Below, piece after piece: positions 29,068 to 38,556 of a stretch of DNA of 64,000 bases. Made by a program: the position numbers and the translations under genes. Position 1 is the first letter of the stretch. Every line of letters starts with the position of its first letter. This DNA is from Acetobacter oeni (GTDB lineage Bacteria > Pseudomonadota > Alphaproteobacteria > Acetobacterales > Acetobacteraceae): assembly GCF_011516825.1 (NCBI RefSeq), contig NZ_WOTA01000018.1, forward strand, positions 1 to 64,000, given 5' to 3'. Under the pieces are notes generated by a model. The model was not told the DNA's origin. It did not search any database and saw only the letters and a program-made list of their open reading frames with translations.

Positions 29068-29128
29068 TCTGTCTTGTGATCGCCCCCCGGCCGCCAACCC
29101 GCATAATTTCCTGACAGGACAGATATCC

Positions 29129-29557
29129 ATGGCCAGATCCCCGCTCGACTCGCTTCTTCGTCTCAGACGTCAGGAACTCGACGAAGCAAAACGACTGCTC
29201 TCCGAGGCGCTGGCACAGGCCATGACTGCTGCCAACGCCATAAAGAACGCCGAGCAGAATATGGTCAAAGAACGTGATATCGCGCTCGATCTCTCAGCCG
29301 ATGATCGGACAGTCGAGACCTATTCCCGCTGGCTGCCGATCGGGAGAGCCGCTCTCGAGCGAGCCAGAAAGCAGGAGCAGGACGCAGCCGCCGGGGTTCA
29401 GTCTTCGCGCACCCGCGTCAATATGGCCCGGGCCGCCCTGGAAGTCGCGGAGAAGCTGGCGGAAAGTCGCGCAAAGGAAGAGCAGGCACGCCAGGACAAA
29501 AAAGAACAGAATACGCTCGACGACCTGTCCGCCCGCCGCTCTTACGACGCCGAATAA
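29129..29557 (+). CDS. fliJ: FliJ-like flagellar export coiled-coil protein
   Basis: A 142-residue, almost wholly helical, charged protein with heptad-like coiled-coil stretches over about residues 8-125, matching the size and character of FliJ, the stalk and chaperone of the FliI ATPase. The assignment rests mainly on its position directly after fliI, because FliJ sequences diverge quickly. The ATG fits a short hydrophilic MARSPLDSLLRLRRQ opening. A 99-base spacer separates it from tsaE. Confidence 0.8.
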   Translation: MARSPLDSLLRLRRQELDEAKRLLSEALAQAMTAANAIKNAEQNMVKERDIALDLSADDRTVETYSRWLPIGRAALERARKQEQDAAAGVQSSRTRVNMARAALEVAEKLAESRAKEEQARQDKKEQNTLDDLSARRSYDAE

Positions 29558-29656
29558 CCCTCCTTCACACAATCCCCCTTCCAAACTCGCTCGTGACAGC
29601 TAACAGAGGTAAACATAGCCGCTTCTGACAGAAGCCCGACCCGGACCCCGCCGCGT

Positions 29657-30157
29657 ATGACCGAGAAGACATTAAGGCTGCCGACCCGCGCCGCCACGGA
29701 ACACCTGGCCGTCGCGATCGCCCGGGCCACCCGGCCCGGCGACGCCATCCTTCTTTCCGGTCCGCTGGGCGCGGGGAAAAGCGTCTTCGCAAGAGCATTT
29801 CTGCGTGAGCTCTGCCACGACCCCGCACTGGATGTCCCCAGCCCGACCTTCACACTCGTACAGACCTATGACGCCACCATCTCACCCGTGGCGCATTTTG
29901 ACCTCTGGCGTCTCGACGGACCGGAGGCTCTGGAAGAACTGGGCTGGGACGATGCGCGAAACGGCGTCGTCCTGGTCGAATGGCCGGAACGGCTGGAGGA
30001 CATGACACCACCGGATGCCCTCCATATTGTCCTTACGCCGGACGCCATAACCGCGACGGACGAGACCGGAACAGAGGACACACCCCGAACCGTGACGCTG
30101 ACCGGCTGGGCGGCACGCCTCTGCACGCTGTCTCCGGCAGGACTCCCCCACGCATGA
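29657..30157 (+). CDS. tsaE: tRNA threonylcarbamoyladenosine biosynthesis ATPase TsaE
   Basis: A 166-residue P-loop protein. Walker A is LLSGPLGAGKSVFARAFL (about residues 34-51), followed by the family motifs VPSPTFTLVQTY and HFDLWRL, and VLVEWPERL. With TsaB and TsaD it makes the t6A37 modification of ANN-decoding tRNAs. The C-terminal 30 residues are a variable tail. Its last codon overlaps the addB start by four bases. Confidence 0.94.
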   Translation: MTEKTLRLPTRAATEHLAVAIARATRPGDAILLSGPLGAGKSVFARAFLRELCHDPALDVPSPTFTLVQTYDATISPVAHFDLWRLDGPEALEELGWDDARNGVVLVEWPERLEDMTPPDALHIVLTPDAITATDETGTEDTPRTVTLTGWAARLCTLSPAGLPHA

Positions 30158-33100
30158 GTAAAACTCTTCCTCTGGCGACACTTCCGGCTCATCTCCGCTT
30201 TCTCGACGAAATCGCCGCCCGCTGGACCGCCGGCGTCGATGAAGATCCGGAACTGATCGGAAACGGTACCCTCGTGCTGCCCGGCCGTCGCGCTGCCCGT
30301 GCTCTGACCGAAGCGTTCCTCCGTCATACCGACGGCCGCGCGGTCCTGCTCCCCGCGATCGTTCCGATCGGCGGCCTGGATGAGGCGGAAATGGCGCTCG
30401 CCAGCCCGGAAAGCCTGCTTCTGCCGCCCGCCGTTCCACCGATGCGCCGACTGGCGGTTCTGACCCGGCTGGTGCTCCAGGCGGAAAACGCCTTCGGTAC
30501 GCGACCGATGCTCGATCAGGCCTGGCCACTGGCGCGCGCGCTGGCGGATCTGATGGATGAAGCCGAACGGACGGACATCGACCTGGCGAGAGCGTTGCCG
30601 GACGCCGTGGACGAGGGTTTTGCAGCGCACTGGCAGGTGACGCTGCAATTTCTCGGCATTGTCACCTCGGTCTGGCCCGAATGGCTTCGCGAACAGGGAC
30701 TGATGAATCCCGTGGCCCGTCAGGTCGCGCTGCTTAAAGCGCAGGGGGCATACTGGGCGCGGAATGTCAGCAAAGCCACCAGCCGGCTGTGGGCCGTGGG
30801 CTTCACGGACGCACTGCCCGCGACAGCGGAAGCTCTGCGCGGTATTCTGACTCACCCGAACGGTCGCCTCGTCCTGCAGGGTCTCGATCTTTCAATGGAC
30901 GAAGACACCTTCGCAGCCCTGCCGGACGGCCATCCGCAGGCGGGCTTTTCCCGCTTACTGGCCACGCTCGACGCCCGGCGCGACGACGTGGAGCTCTGGC
31001 CCCCGGTTCTCCCGGACGAGGCCGGACAGCACACCCCGCCCGCCACCCGCGCCGACCTGATCGCCCGGGCTCTGTTGCCGGCCAGCGCCCTCGGCGACTG
31101 GACGCTGAACCCGGAGCGCGTCGACTGCACCGGCCTGATGCGACTGACAGCAACCGATCAGCAGGAAGAAGCAGCGGCCATCGCGCTCGCGCTCCGGGCC
31201 GCCATCGCGCGGAAAGGACGGCGGGCCGCGCTGGTCACGCCCGATCGCGCCCTGGCCGGCCGCGTCGCCGCCGAACTGGCGCGATGGGACATCCTCGCCG
31301 ATGACAGCGCCGGCGAGCTTCTCATAGCAACGCCGGCCGCCGTTCTGGTCCGCCTGCTCGCCCAGGCCGCGGATCAGAATCTCGCCCCCGTCGCGCTGCT
31401 CGCGCTGCTGAAACATCCGCTGGTCGCCTGCGGCATGAGCCCGGGCGCCTGCCGGGCTTCGGCCCGCCTCATCGAGCGGCTGCTACTCCGTGGTCCGGCT
31501 CCCGCCCCGGGGATCGGGGGGCTCCGGGCACGGGTCATCGAACTGCGGCAGGATGAGACCGACCCGCTGCCCGGAGCCTCGGCCGACCGCCCGGACGAAC
31601 CACAGCCGGTCGATCTTTTTCTCGACCGGCTCGAAGCCTGCCTGCTCCCGGCGCTGAACGCCACGCGTGAGGCCGCGCCGCTGCCGGATCTGCTGACCGC
31701 CCTGCTGACAGCGGCGGAATCCCTGGCGGCAACGGACGAAACACCGGGCGCCGACAGGCTCTGGAGCGGCGAGGACGGCAACGCGCTGGCGCACCGGCTT
31801 TCCGATCTGCTGACCTCCGGCGACGTCCTGCCCCCGCAACCATGGACAGTGCTGGACGGCCTGCTCTGCGCCGTGCTGACCGAAGAGCGAATCCAGACCC
31901 GTCATGCCCTCCGGGGGCGCGGCGAAACAACGCTGACACTGCATCCCCGCGTGTTTATCTGGGGTCAGACCGAAGCGCGTTTGCAAACAGTCGATCTGAT
32001 AATTCTGGGCGGCCTGGTCGAAGGCGTCTGGCCACCGGCAACGGACCCGGGACCATGGCTCAGCCGTCCGATGCGAACCCGCGTCGGACTGCCCTCGCCG
32101 GAACAGGCCATCGGACAGGCCGCGCATGATTTTGCGACCTGCATCGCTTCAGCCGAAGAGGTGATCCTCTCCGCTCCGGGCCGCCGCGAAGGCGCCCCCG
32201 CCGTGCCGGCCCGCTGGCTTGTCCGGCTTGATGCGTTTCTCGCCGGACGCGGCCAGAGCCTGCCGGACCATCCCGCGCAATCCTGGCTGAAACAGCTCGA
32301 TCGCCCGGACGGCGCGCCGGTCGCAGCCACCCCGCCCGCGCCCCGCCCGCCTCTGAGCCGGCGCCCGCGCAGACTCAGCGTCACGGAAATAGAAACGTGG
32401 ATACGCGATCCTTATGCGATCTATGCCCGGCATGTCCTTAAACTGAGACCGCTCGATCCGCTGGAACAGTCCGTGGATGCGTCGGATTACGGCAGTCTCG
32501 TTCATGGCGCGCTCGATGACTGGTTCCGGGAGCACGGCACAAACTGGCCCGCGAACGCAGCCGCGCGCCTGCAAAGCCTCTTTCTCGCCCGACTCGACAA
32601 CGCCGGCCTGCGCCCCGCTCTCGCCGCCTGGTGGCGTCCGCGCCTGACCCGGATCGCCGCCTGGGTCGCAGAGGCGGAAACCGCCCGCCGTCAGAACGGT
32701 GTGCCATCCAGGATCGTCACGGAAGCCCGGGGACGCACCCGGATGACGGATCTGCCGGGCGGACCGTTCGATCTGACAGGCCGGGCCGACCGGATCGACG
32801 TGTTCGAAGACGGCAGCGCGTCGATCCTCGATTACAAGACCGGCAGCGTCCCTTCGAATACCAACGTGGTGGCCGGCTGGAATCCGCAGCTTCCGCTTGA
32901 GGCCGCCATGCTCGCGACCGGCGGCTTCCCGGACGTCCCGCCCGAACCCGGCGACAAAAAGCCGGTCAGCGTCACGGAACTGCTGTACTGGCGACTAACC
33001 GGCGGCGCCAGTCCGGGCGAGGATATGGGCGTGACGGTTAAAGACGGAACCATCGCGGAACTTGCCGTGCTGGCCTGGGAAAGTCTCCGGGAGCGGGTCA

Positions 33101-33231
33101 CTGCCTATGACAATCCGGATCAGCCCTATCTGTCTCACCCCCATCCGGGCAACGAGCCGCGTTTCGCCGATTACGCTCAGCTCGCCCGCGTGGCGGAATG
33201 GAGCACGGCACGGGAGGACGGAAGCGAATGA
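30154..33231 (+). CDS. addB: double-strand break repair protein AddB
   Basis: A 1025-residue alphaproteobacterial AddB, partner of AddA in the helicase-nuclease that processes DNA ends for RecA recombination. The N-terminal region holds a degenerate helicase-like fold (VLPGRRAARALTEAFL near residue 43). The C-terminal RecB-type nuclease shows the ILDYKTGS motif near residue 892 and an upstream acidic residue in GRADRID. The start overlaps tsaE by four bases and the end overlaps addA by four, so the three are probably coupled. Confidence 0.93.
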   Translation: MSKTLPLATLPAHLRFLDEIAARWTAGVDEDPELIGNGTLVLPGRRAARALTEAFLRHTDGRAVLLPAIVPIGGLDEAEMALASPESLLLPPAVPPMRRLAVLTRLVLQAENAFGTRPMLDQAWPLARALADLMDEAERTDIDLARALPDAVDEGFAAHWQVTLQFLGIVTSVWPEWLREQGLMNPVARQVALLKAQGAYWARNVSKATSRLWAVGFTDALPATAEALRGILTHPNGRLVLQGLDLSMDEDTFAALPDGHPQAGFSRLLATLDARRDDVELWPPVLPDEAGQHTPPATRADLIARALLPASALGDWTLNPERVDCTGLMRLTATDQQEEAAAIALALRAAIARKGRRAALVTPDRALAGRVAAELARWDILADDSAGELLIATPAAVLVRLLAQAADQNLAPVALLALLKHPLVACGMSPGACRASARLIERLLLRGPAPAPGIGGLRARVIELRQDETDPLPGASADRPDEPQPVDLFLDRLEACLLPALNATREAAPLPDLLTALLTAAESLAATDETPGADRLWSGEDGNALAHRLSDLLTSGDVLPPQPWTVLDGLLCAVLTEERIQTRHALRGRGETTLTLHPRVFIWGQTEARLQTVDLIILGGLVEGVWPPATDPGPWLSRPMRTRVGLPSPEQAIGQAAHDFATCIASAEEVILSAPGRREGAPAVPARWLVRLDAFLAGRGQSLPDHPAQSWLKQLDRPDGAPVAATPPAPRPPLSRRPRRLSVTEIETWIRDPYAIYARHVLKLRPLDPLEQSVDASDYGSLVHGALDDWFREHGTNWPANAAARLQSLFLARLDNAGLRPALAAWWRPRLTRIAAWVAEAETARRQNGVPSRIVTEARGRTRMTDLPGGPFDLTGRADRIDVFEDGSASILDYKTGSVPSNTNVVAGWNPQLPLEAAMLATGGFPDVPPEPGDKKPVSVTELLYWRLTGGASPGEDMGVTVKDGTIAELAVLAWESLRERVTAYDNPDQPYLSHPHPGNEPRFADYAQLARVAEWSTAREDGSE

Positions 33232-36200
33232 TGACCGCCATTCAGCTGGCCTGCGAACAGCAGAACATCGCCTCCGACCCGAACGCCTCCGTTTTCGTCT
33301 CGGCCTCCGCCGGAAGCGGTAAAACCAAGCTGCTGATCGACCGGCTGCTGCGTCTGATGCTCCCGCGCCCCGATCCGCACGATCCGCAGGCGCCACTCAT
33401 CCCCGGCACCGACCCCGCACGTATTCTCTGCCTCACATTCACGAAAGCAGCGGCGGCGGAAATGGCCATCCGTCTGCAAAGGACGCTGGGCCGATGGGTC
33501 ACACTGTCCGACGCGGAACTGGATAAGGCGCTGTCCGGTCTGCGGGTTCCCGTTTCGGCACGACCTCAGGCACGCGCTCTGTTCGCCCGGGTGCTGGATC
33601 TCCCCGGCGGGATGCGGATCGGGACAATTCACGCGTTCTGTCAGTCCCTGTTGCGCCGCTTCCCGCTGGAAGCCGCGATCAATCCGCATTTCACGCTGCT
33701 GGAAGACACCGATGCCTCGCTGGCATTGCAGGATGCAACGGAGAGCGAACTGGCACGGGCACCGTCAGGACAGATTTCATCGCTCGCCACGCAGATTTCG
33801 CTGACGGATTTCACCACCCTGCTCGCGGAACTTCGCGGCAGCGGTCAGGCCGGCGCCGTTCTCAGCCTCGCCCGCAGCAGCCCGCGGGACCTGCGTGAAG
33901 AGCTTCTGCATGCCCTCGGCATCGAAAACACCGAAACAGCCGATCCCGTCCGGGACGCCTGCACCGGCATCCCACAGGAAGACAGACTCAGAGACGCACT
34001 GAGACAGGTCGCGGAAGGCGGCTCGGACAGCGTGAAAAAAATGGCCGTCGCAATGCTCGACTGGCTGGCGCAGCAACCCGACGCCCGCGCGGAAACCTGG
34101 TCCGCCTGGTCCGGACTCTTTCTGACATCGAAGGGAGATCCACGGAAAAATGCCGGTCTGAACAAGAAATTTTCGGACGCTCACCCAGATATCGTCACAA
34201 TCCTGGAAGCGGAATGCACCCGCATTCTCGCGGCAGAGGAAAGCCGGCGCGCCCTGACGCTGACAACGCTGACAATGGCCCTGCTGCAAACCGCCTCACC
34301 CGTTCTGGAGACGTACGCGACCGGAAAAAACCTGCGTGGACAGGTCGAGTATGATGATCTCATCGTCCGCACCCTGCGCCTGCTGCGCGATCCGGGCGCC
34401 GCATGGGTGCTCTACAAACTGGATGGCGGCATCGATCATTTGCTGCTCGATGAAGTTCAGGACACATCGCGTGAACAGTGGCGGATCGCGGGCGGTCTGA
34501 CGGAGGAGTTCTTCACCGGCGAAGGAGCGCATGAACGCGCACGCGGGTCACGAACGATCTTTGCCGTCGGGGACTACAAACAATCCATTTACGGGTTTCA
34601 GGGCGCCGATCCGGAAGCCTTTCGTGAATGGCGCCACCGCTTCGAGCAGCGCGTGAAAAATGCTGACGAACAATGGGAAGAACCCACCCTCACCGTTTCC
34701 TTCCGGTCCACAACCCCCGTGCTGTCGCTCGTTGACGCGGTGTTCAGCAATCCGCTCGCGGCACGCGGAGTCAGCGAGCCCGGACAGCCCATGCCGCATC
34801 ACGAAACCGCCCGCCCAGGCCAGGGCGGATGCGTCGAACTCTGGCCACTTGTGCCAAAAGATGACGACAGCGACAGCGAACCGGCCGCTTCAGAAGCCAC
34901 CTCTCCCTGGCAGGCGCCCACGGAAAACGCTGCCCAGGTCTCACCGCCCCGGCGTCTGGCGGACACGCTCGCCCGCCAGATTGCAACAGAGCTGCTGAAG
35001 CCTCCGGCGCCCGGCGAACAGCCGCTGAAACCGGGAGACGTCCTGGTTCTGGTCCCGCGCCGGTCCGCCTTCGTCCGCGCCCTGATCAGGGCGCTGAAAT
35101 CGGTCGATGTGCCGGTCGCAACCCTGGTGCGGACCGGCCTGGCGGACCAGGTTGTCGTACAGGATCTGATGGCGCTGTGTGATGCGCTGTTGCTGCCACA
35201 GGACGATCTCACCCTGGCCTGTGTGCTGACATCCCCCCTCGGCGGGCTGACAGATGACAGCCTCATGGCGCTTGCGCTCGACCGCTCGCCGCCAGGGGAG
35301 GCGAAGACCCGGCCAGAACCGCTCTGGACCGTGCTGCGCGAACGGCACGCCGAACGCCCGGACTGGTCAGCGGCCTGGACCTTTCTGTCCGTCCTGTTTC
35401 GTCGCGTGGATTACATCTCGCCCTTCAGATTGCTGTCCGAAGCATTGGGCACGCATGGCGGACGGGCACGTATCCTGGCCCGGCTCGGTCCGGAAGCCGC
35501 CGAACCGATCGACGATCTGTTGTCCGCCGCCCTCCGTTTCGAAGAGGCCCACGCAACCTCTCTGCAAGGCTTCCTGCACTGGCTGCGGCACTCGAACGAG
35601 ACCGTAAAGCGGGAACCCGACGCCTCCGCGAACGCCGTGCGCGTGATGACTGCCCATGGCGCGAAAGGACTACAGGCACGGCTGGTGATACTGCCGGATA
35701 CAGTCGGCACACCCCGCTCCGACGCCAGGCTGCTCTGGCTGCCCAAAGAAAAAGGCGAGCCGGCCCTGCCGGTTTTCGTACCGCGAAACGATGCCGCGAC
35801 AGAAACAACCCGCGCACTTCGCGAGACACTCCGGGTCCGGGCAGCGGAGGAATATAACCGGCTGCTCTACGTCGCCCTGACGCGCGCAAGCGACCGACTC
35901 ATCATCTGTGGCTGGGAACCGCGAAAGCTGAGCGAGGAAAGCTGGTACAGCCGCTGCGTCGACGGTTTCGCTAAAGCCGGGGCACAATCAGAGGATTTCG
36001 CAGGCGGATGGAGCGGCGAACGCCTGGTGATCGCGGAGCACACCCAGGCTTCCGCGCACTCCACAGCCCCGTCGCCGTCTCCCGTGCCACCCCCTTTACC
36101 CGCCTGGATGGGGCAGGCGCCGGACTGGACCCCGGTTCCGCCCCCCGCCGAACCCGCGCTGGCCCGTCCGCTCTCCCCCAGCCGACCGGACGACACAGTC

Positions 36201-36767
36201 CTCGGGGAGCGCCCGGCCACCCGCTCCCCGCTGGATCTCGCGGCGCTAACCCCCAGCGCCGCGCGTGAAGCCGCGTTCCGCCGCGGCACCCTGATCCATG
36301 CCCTGCTTCAGTTTCTTCCCGACAGAGCAAAGGAAGATCGTACGAATGTCGCTTACAACTGGCTGCTGCGCCCCGGAAACGGACTGGACGAACAGGAAGC
36401 CGCGCGGCTTGTCGCCCGGGTTATCGCCGTCATGGACGATCCGGCGCTTGCGCCCCTCTTCGCACCCGGAAGCCGGGCCGAGCAGCGTCTGGCCGGAATT
36501 GTGGGTGAAAACGTGATTGTCGGTCAGGTCGACCGGATGAGAGTCATGGATAATCGTGTTCTGATCTGCGATTTTAAGACAAACCGGCGCCCTCCCCTCT
36601 CTGTCGATCGTGTGCCGGTTCTGTATCTGCGCCAGATGGCCGCTTACAGAGCTCTGCTCAGTCAGCTCTATGCCGGACGCATAATCGAGTGCAGCCTCGT
36701 CTGGACGGAAACACCCGTGGCAATGGTCATTCCGGATGAACTCCTGAACAGGCAGGGACTGCTCTGA
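33228..36767 (+). CDS. addA: double-strand break repair helicase AddA
   Basis: A 1179-residue UvrD/RecB-type helicase-nuclease. Walker A is ASAGSGKTKLLIDR near residue 26, Walker B is LLLDEVQDTSREQW near residue 405, motif III GDYKQSIYGFQGA follows, and AEEYNRLLYVALTRA is motif VI. The C-terminal nuclease has the LICDFKTNRRP motif near residue 1112. With AddB it degrades double-strand ends. It starts at an ATG overlapping the addB stop. A Pro-rich linker (about residues 945-1000) precedes the nuclease domain. A repeat-containing spacer follows it. Confidence 0.94.
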   Translation: MMTAIQLACEQQNIASDPNASVFVSASAGSGKTKLLIDRLLRLMLPRPDPHDPQAPLIPGTDPARILCLTFTKAAAAEMAIRLQRTLGRWVTLSDAELDKALSGLRVPVSARPQARALFARVLDLPGGMRIGTIHAFCQSLLRRFPLEAAINPHFTLLEDTDASLALQDATESELARAPSGQISSLATQISLTDFTTLLAELRGSGQAGAVLSLARSSPRDLREELLHALGIENTETADPVRDACTGIPQEDRLRDALRQVAEGGSDSVKKMAVAMLDWLAQQPDARAETWSAWSGLFLTSKGDPRKNAGLNKKFSDAHPDIVTILEAECTRILAAEESRRALTLTTLTMALLQTASPVLETYATGKNLRGQVEYDDLIVRTLRLLRDPGAAWVLYKLDGGIDHLLLDEVQDTSREQWRIAGGLTEEFFTGEGAHERARGSRTIFAVGDYKQSIYGFQGADPEAFREWRHRFEQRVKNADEQWEEPTLTVSFRSTTPVLSLVDAVFSNPLAARGVSEPGQPMPHHETARPGQGGCVELWPLVPKDDDSDSEPAASEATSPWQAPTENAAQVSPPRRLADTLARQIATELLKPPAPGEQPLKPGDVLVLVPRRSAFVRALIRALKSVDVPVATLVRTGLADQVVVQDLMALCDALLLPQDDLTLACVLTSPLGGLTDDSLMALALDRSPPGEAKTRPEPLWTVLRERHAERPDWSAAWTFLSVLFRRVDYISPFRLLSEALGTHGGRARILARLGPEAAEPIDDLLSAALRFEEAHATSLQGFLHWLRHSNETVKREPDASANAVRVMTAHGAKGLQARLVILPDTVGTPRSDARLLWLPKEKGEPALPVFVPRNDAATETTRALRETLRVRAAEEYNRLLYVALTRASDRLIICGWEPRKLSEESWYSRCVDGFAKAGAQSEDFAGGWSGERLVIAEHTQASAHSTAPSPSPVPPPLPAWMGQAPDWTPVPPPAEPALARPLSPSRPDDTVLGERPATRSPLDLAALTPSAAREAAFRRGTLIHALLQFLPDRAKEDRTNVAYNWLLRPGNGLDEQEAARLVARVIAVMDDPALAPLFAPGSRAEQRLAGIVGENVIVGQVDRMRVMDNRVLICDFKTNRRPPLSVDRVPVLYLRQMAAYRALLSQLYAGRIIECSLVWTETPVAMVIPDELLNRQGLL

Positions 36768-36850
36768 CGGAAATTGAAAGCAAACCGCGTCCCGCCGCCT
36801 TCCTGAAAACACAGTGCCAGCAATGGCTCTGTTCACTTTAAAAGTGACTG

Positions 36851-36976
36851 CATTTCTCAGGGCTTTGCCCAGAAACCCACCAAAGGCCGGAGACCTTTGG
36901 AAACCGGTTTGTTTATCAACAGATCCGGATGCAGGGGCCTGTGGTCCCTGCCGGGTTCGGGCAGAGCCCGGGTCAC
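36851..36976 (-). repeat. dispersed intergenic repeat, copy B
   Basis: Inverse-oriented copy of the element at 12636-12755. The best conserved block is the complement of AACAAACCGGTTTCCAAAGG; flanking GC-rich stems (CGGGCTCTGCCCG, CAGGCCCCTGCA) also match. It occupies about half of the 265-base spacer between addA and the acyl-CoA-dehydrogenase-like gene. Nothing else was recognised in that spacer. Confidence 0.75.
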
Positions 36977-37032
36977 TGTGAAAAATTACATATCAGAACT
37001 TAACAAAAACACAGCTTCAGCCATACACCAGA

Positions 37033-38181
37033 CTATTCCATCAGAGCCGCTCTGCCCGCCGCCTCCAGCACAACATCGGCTTGCGGCGTATGAATGCGCC
37101 CGCACAGAACATTCCGGTAATGCCGCTCAAGCGGATTATCCTGACTCAGCCCCGGGTTGCCCGTCACCTCCACCGCCCCGGCAACAGCCGCGATTGCATT
37201 TTCAGTGACCAGACGCTTGATCTGTCCCGCCTCGGCCCCGCTGCTCACACCCGACTCTTTCCGGCTCAACGCCTGTTCGATCAGCGCTTCGTTCGTCAGC
37301 AGAAGACCGTCAATTTTTCCAAGAACAGTGTGAAATGCAGGCAAAGTCGAAAGCGGCCGCCCCAGCGCGGAAGGCACGCGCGTTTTCAGAAATGAGATCA
37401 GCCAGTCCCTCCCGGATCGCGCGATCGCATCGTAGAGCGCGGCCACCACAACGGCATGCCACGCCGCCTGCACCGGCGGCTCCGGGCTTTCGGCGCCGGA
37501 GGGAACCAGATTGACGAGATACCTGTCCGGAACAGCTGCATCGTCAAAAACAATCGTATGACTGCCCGTCGCGCGCATACCGAGCTGATGCCAGCTTTTT
37601 TCAATCGTCACGCCCGGCAGATCAAGCGGTACGAGAACCTGCCCCACGCGCGGCTCCGGCTCGTCCGTGGCACTCCAGACAATCCCCCATGTCAGGGCCA
37701 ATGAGCCCGTTGAAAAAATCTTCCGCCCGCTCAGACGCCAGACCCCGTCGACACGCTTTATCCGCGTGGCCGGAATACCGCCCCGCGCGGGCGTGCCCAG
37801 ATCGGGCTCGACACGAAGCGCGTTGATCAGCGCGCCATCACGCACGATCGTTGTAAAGACTTCATCTTTCACCGGATCCGGCCACACCTGAGACTGCGCC
37901 ACAGCGCCAGATTGCAGATACTGCATCGCCAGAATCAACGCCGTCGAAGGATCACCCCGCGCAACCTTCGAGATAATCTCCACCATCTGCCGCAGATCGA
38001 TAGCAGCTCCCCCTTTCGCACGCGGCAATGCCAGTGCCAGAAACCCAGCCCTGCGAAGATCTTCGATGTTGTCAAGCGCAATGTCACCGGAACGGTCATA
38101 CGCCGCCGCGCGGGCTGCAAACCGCTCCACAAGCTCATCCGGCACCTCTGTCCGGAAGCTGCCTGCCTGTGATCCGTCCAT
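37033..38181 (-). CDS. acyl-CoA dehydrogenase-fold flavoprotein, SfnB/DszC-like
   Basis: A 382-residue protein of the acyl-CoA dehydrogenase superfamily. The sequence pattern (LPRAKGGAAIDLRQMVEII, GDPSTALILAMQYLQ, SGRKIFSTGS, LGMRATGSHTIVFDD) resembles the SfnB/DszC branch, whose members are often FMNH2-dependent monooxygenases or sulfur-starvation proteins rather than true acyl-CoA dehydrogenases. It is last in a minus-strand operon with a binding protein, an AprA-like flavoprotein and a ferredoxin, which points to organosulfur oxidation. The ATG at 38181 has AAGGA six bases upstream. The substrate is unknown. Confidence 0.82.
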   Translation of the reverse strand: MDGSQAGSFRTEVPDELVERFAARAAAYDRSGDIALDNIEDLRRAGFLALALPRAKGGAAIDLRQMVEIISKVARGDPSTALILAMQYLQSGAVAQSQVWPDPVKDEVFTTIVRDGALINALRVEPDLGTPARGGIPATRIKRVDGVWRLSGRKIFSTGSLALTWGIVWSATDEPEPRVGQVLVPLDLPGVTIEKSWHQLGMRATGSHTIVFDDAAVPDRYLVNLVPSGAESPEPPVQAAWHAVVVAALYDAIARSGRDWLISFLKTRVPSALGRPLSTLPAFHTVLGKIDGLLLTNEALIEQALSRKESGVSSGAEAGQIKRLVTENAIAAVAGAVEVTGNPGLSQDNPLERHYRNVLCGRIHTPQADVVLEAAGRAALME

Positions 38182-38220
38182 CACCGATCCTTCCCTGCAT
38201 CCACAGGATGGTATGATATT

Positions 38221-38556
38221 TCAGACACCACGTGCCCGTCTGAAAACATCTTCCAGCCGCCAGTGCTGATTCCGCAGACGCGGATCGTCACCCCATTCAT
38301 CCCACCCTGACTCCCGCCGGAAATCTCCCGAAAGCTCTGCTGCCTGATCATGAGATACACTCCGTTCATCAGTCTGTGGCGCCACGTAAAGTGCGTCAGT
38401 CCTGCAATAAAGTTCGCACATAAAGCAGGTATGACAATCATCAGGCCGCGCGATCACCGGAGACTGACCGGCGCGGGCATCAAATACATCTCCCGGACAA
38501 ACGGCCACACATTCATTGCAGGCCGTGCAGCGCTCATCGAAAACGACACTGATCAT
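38221..38556 (-). CDS. 4Fe-4S ferredoxin partner of the AprA-like flavoprotein
   Basis: A 111-residue ferredoxin with two clusters of cysteines: CTACNECVAVCP (about residues 10-21) and CHTCFMCELYC (about 41-51). It should carry two 4Fe-4S clusters like the beta subunit of APS reductase. The C-terminal 50 residues are hydrophilic and Trp/Asp-rich (SGWDEWGDDPRLRNQHW). The start overlaps the flavoprotein stop by four bases, which supports a two-subunit complex. Upstream in-frame starts would lie inside the flavoprotein gene. Confidence 0.88.
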   Translation of the reverse strand: MISVVFDERCTACNECVAVCPGDVFDARAGQSPVIARPDDCHTCFMCELYCRTDALYVAPQTDERSVSHDQAAELSGDFRRESGWDEWGDDPRLRNQHWRLEDVFRRARGV

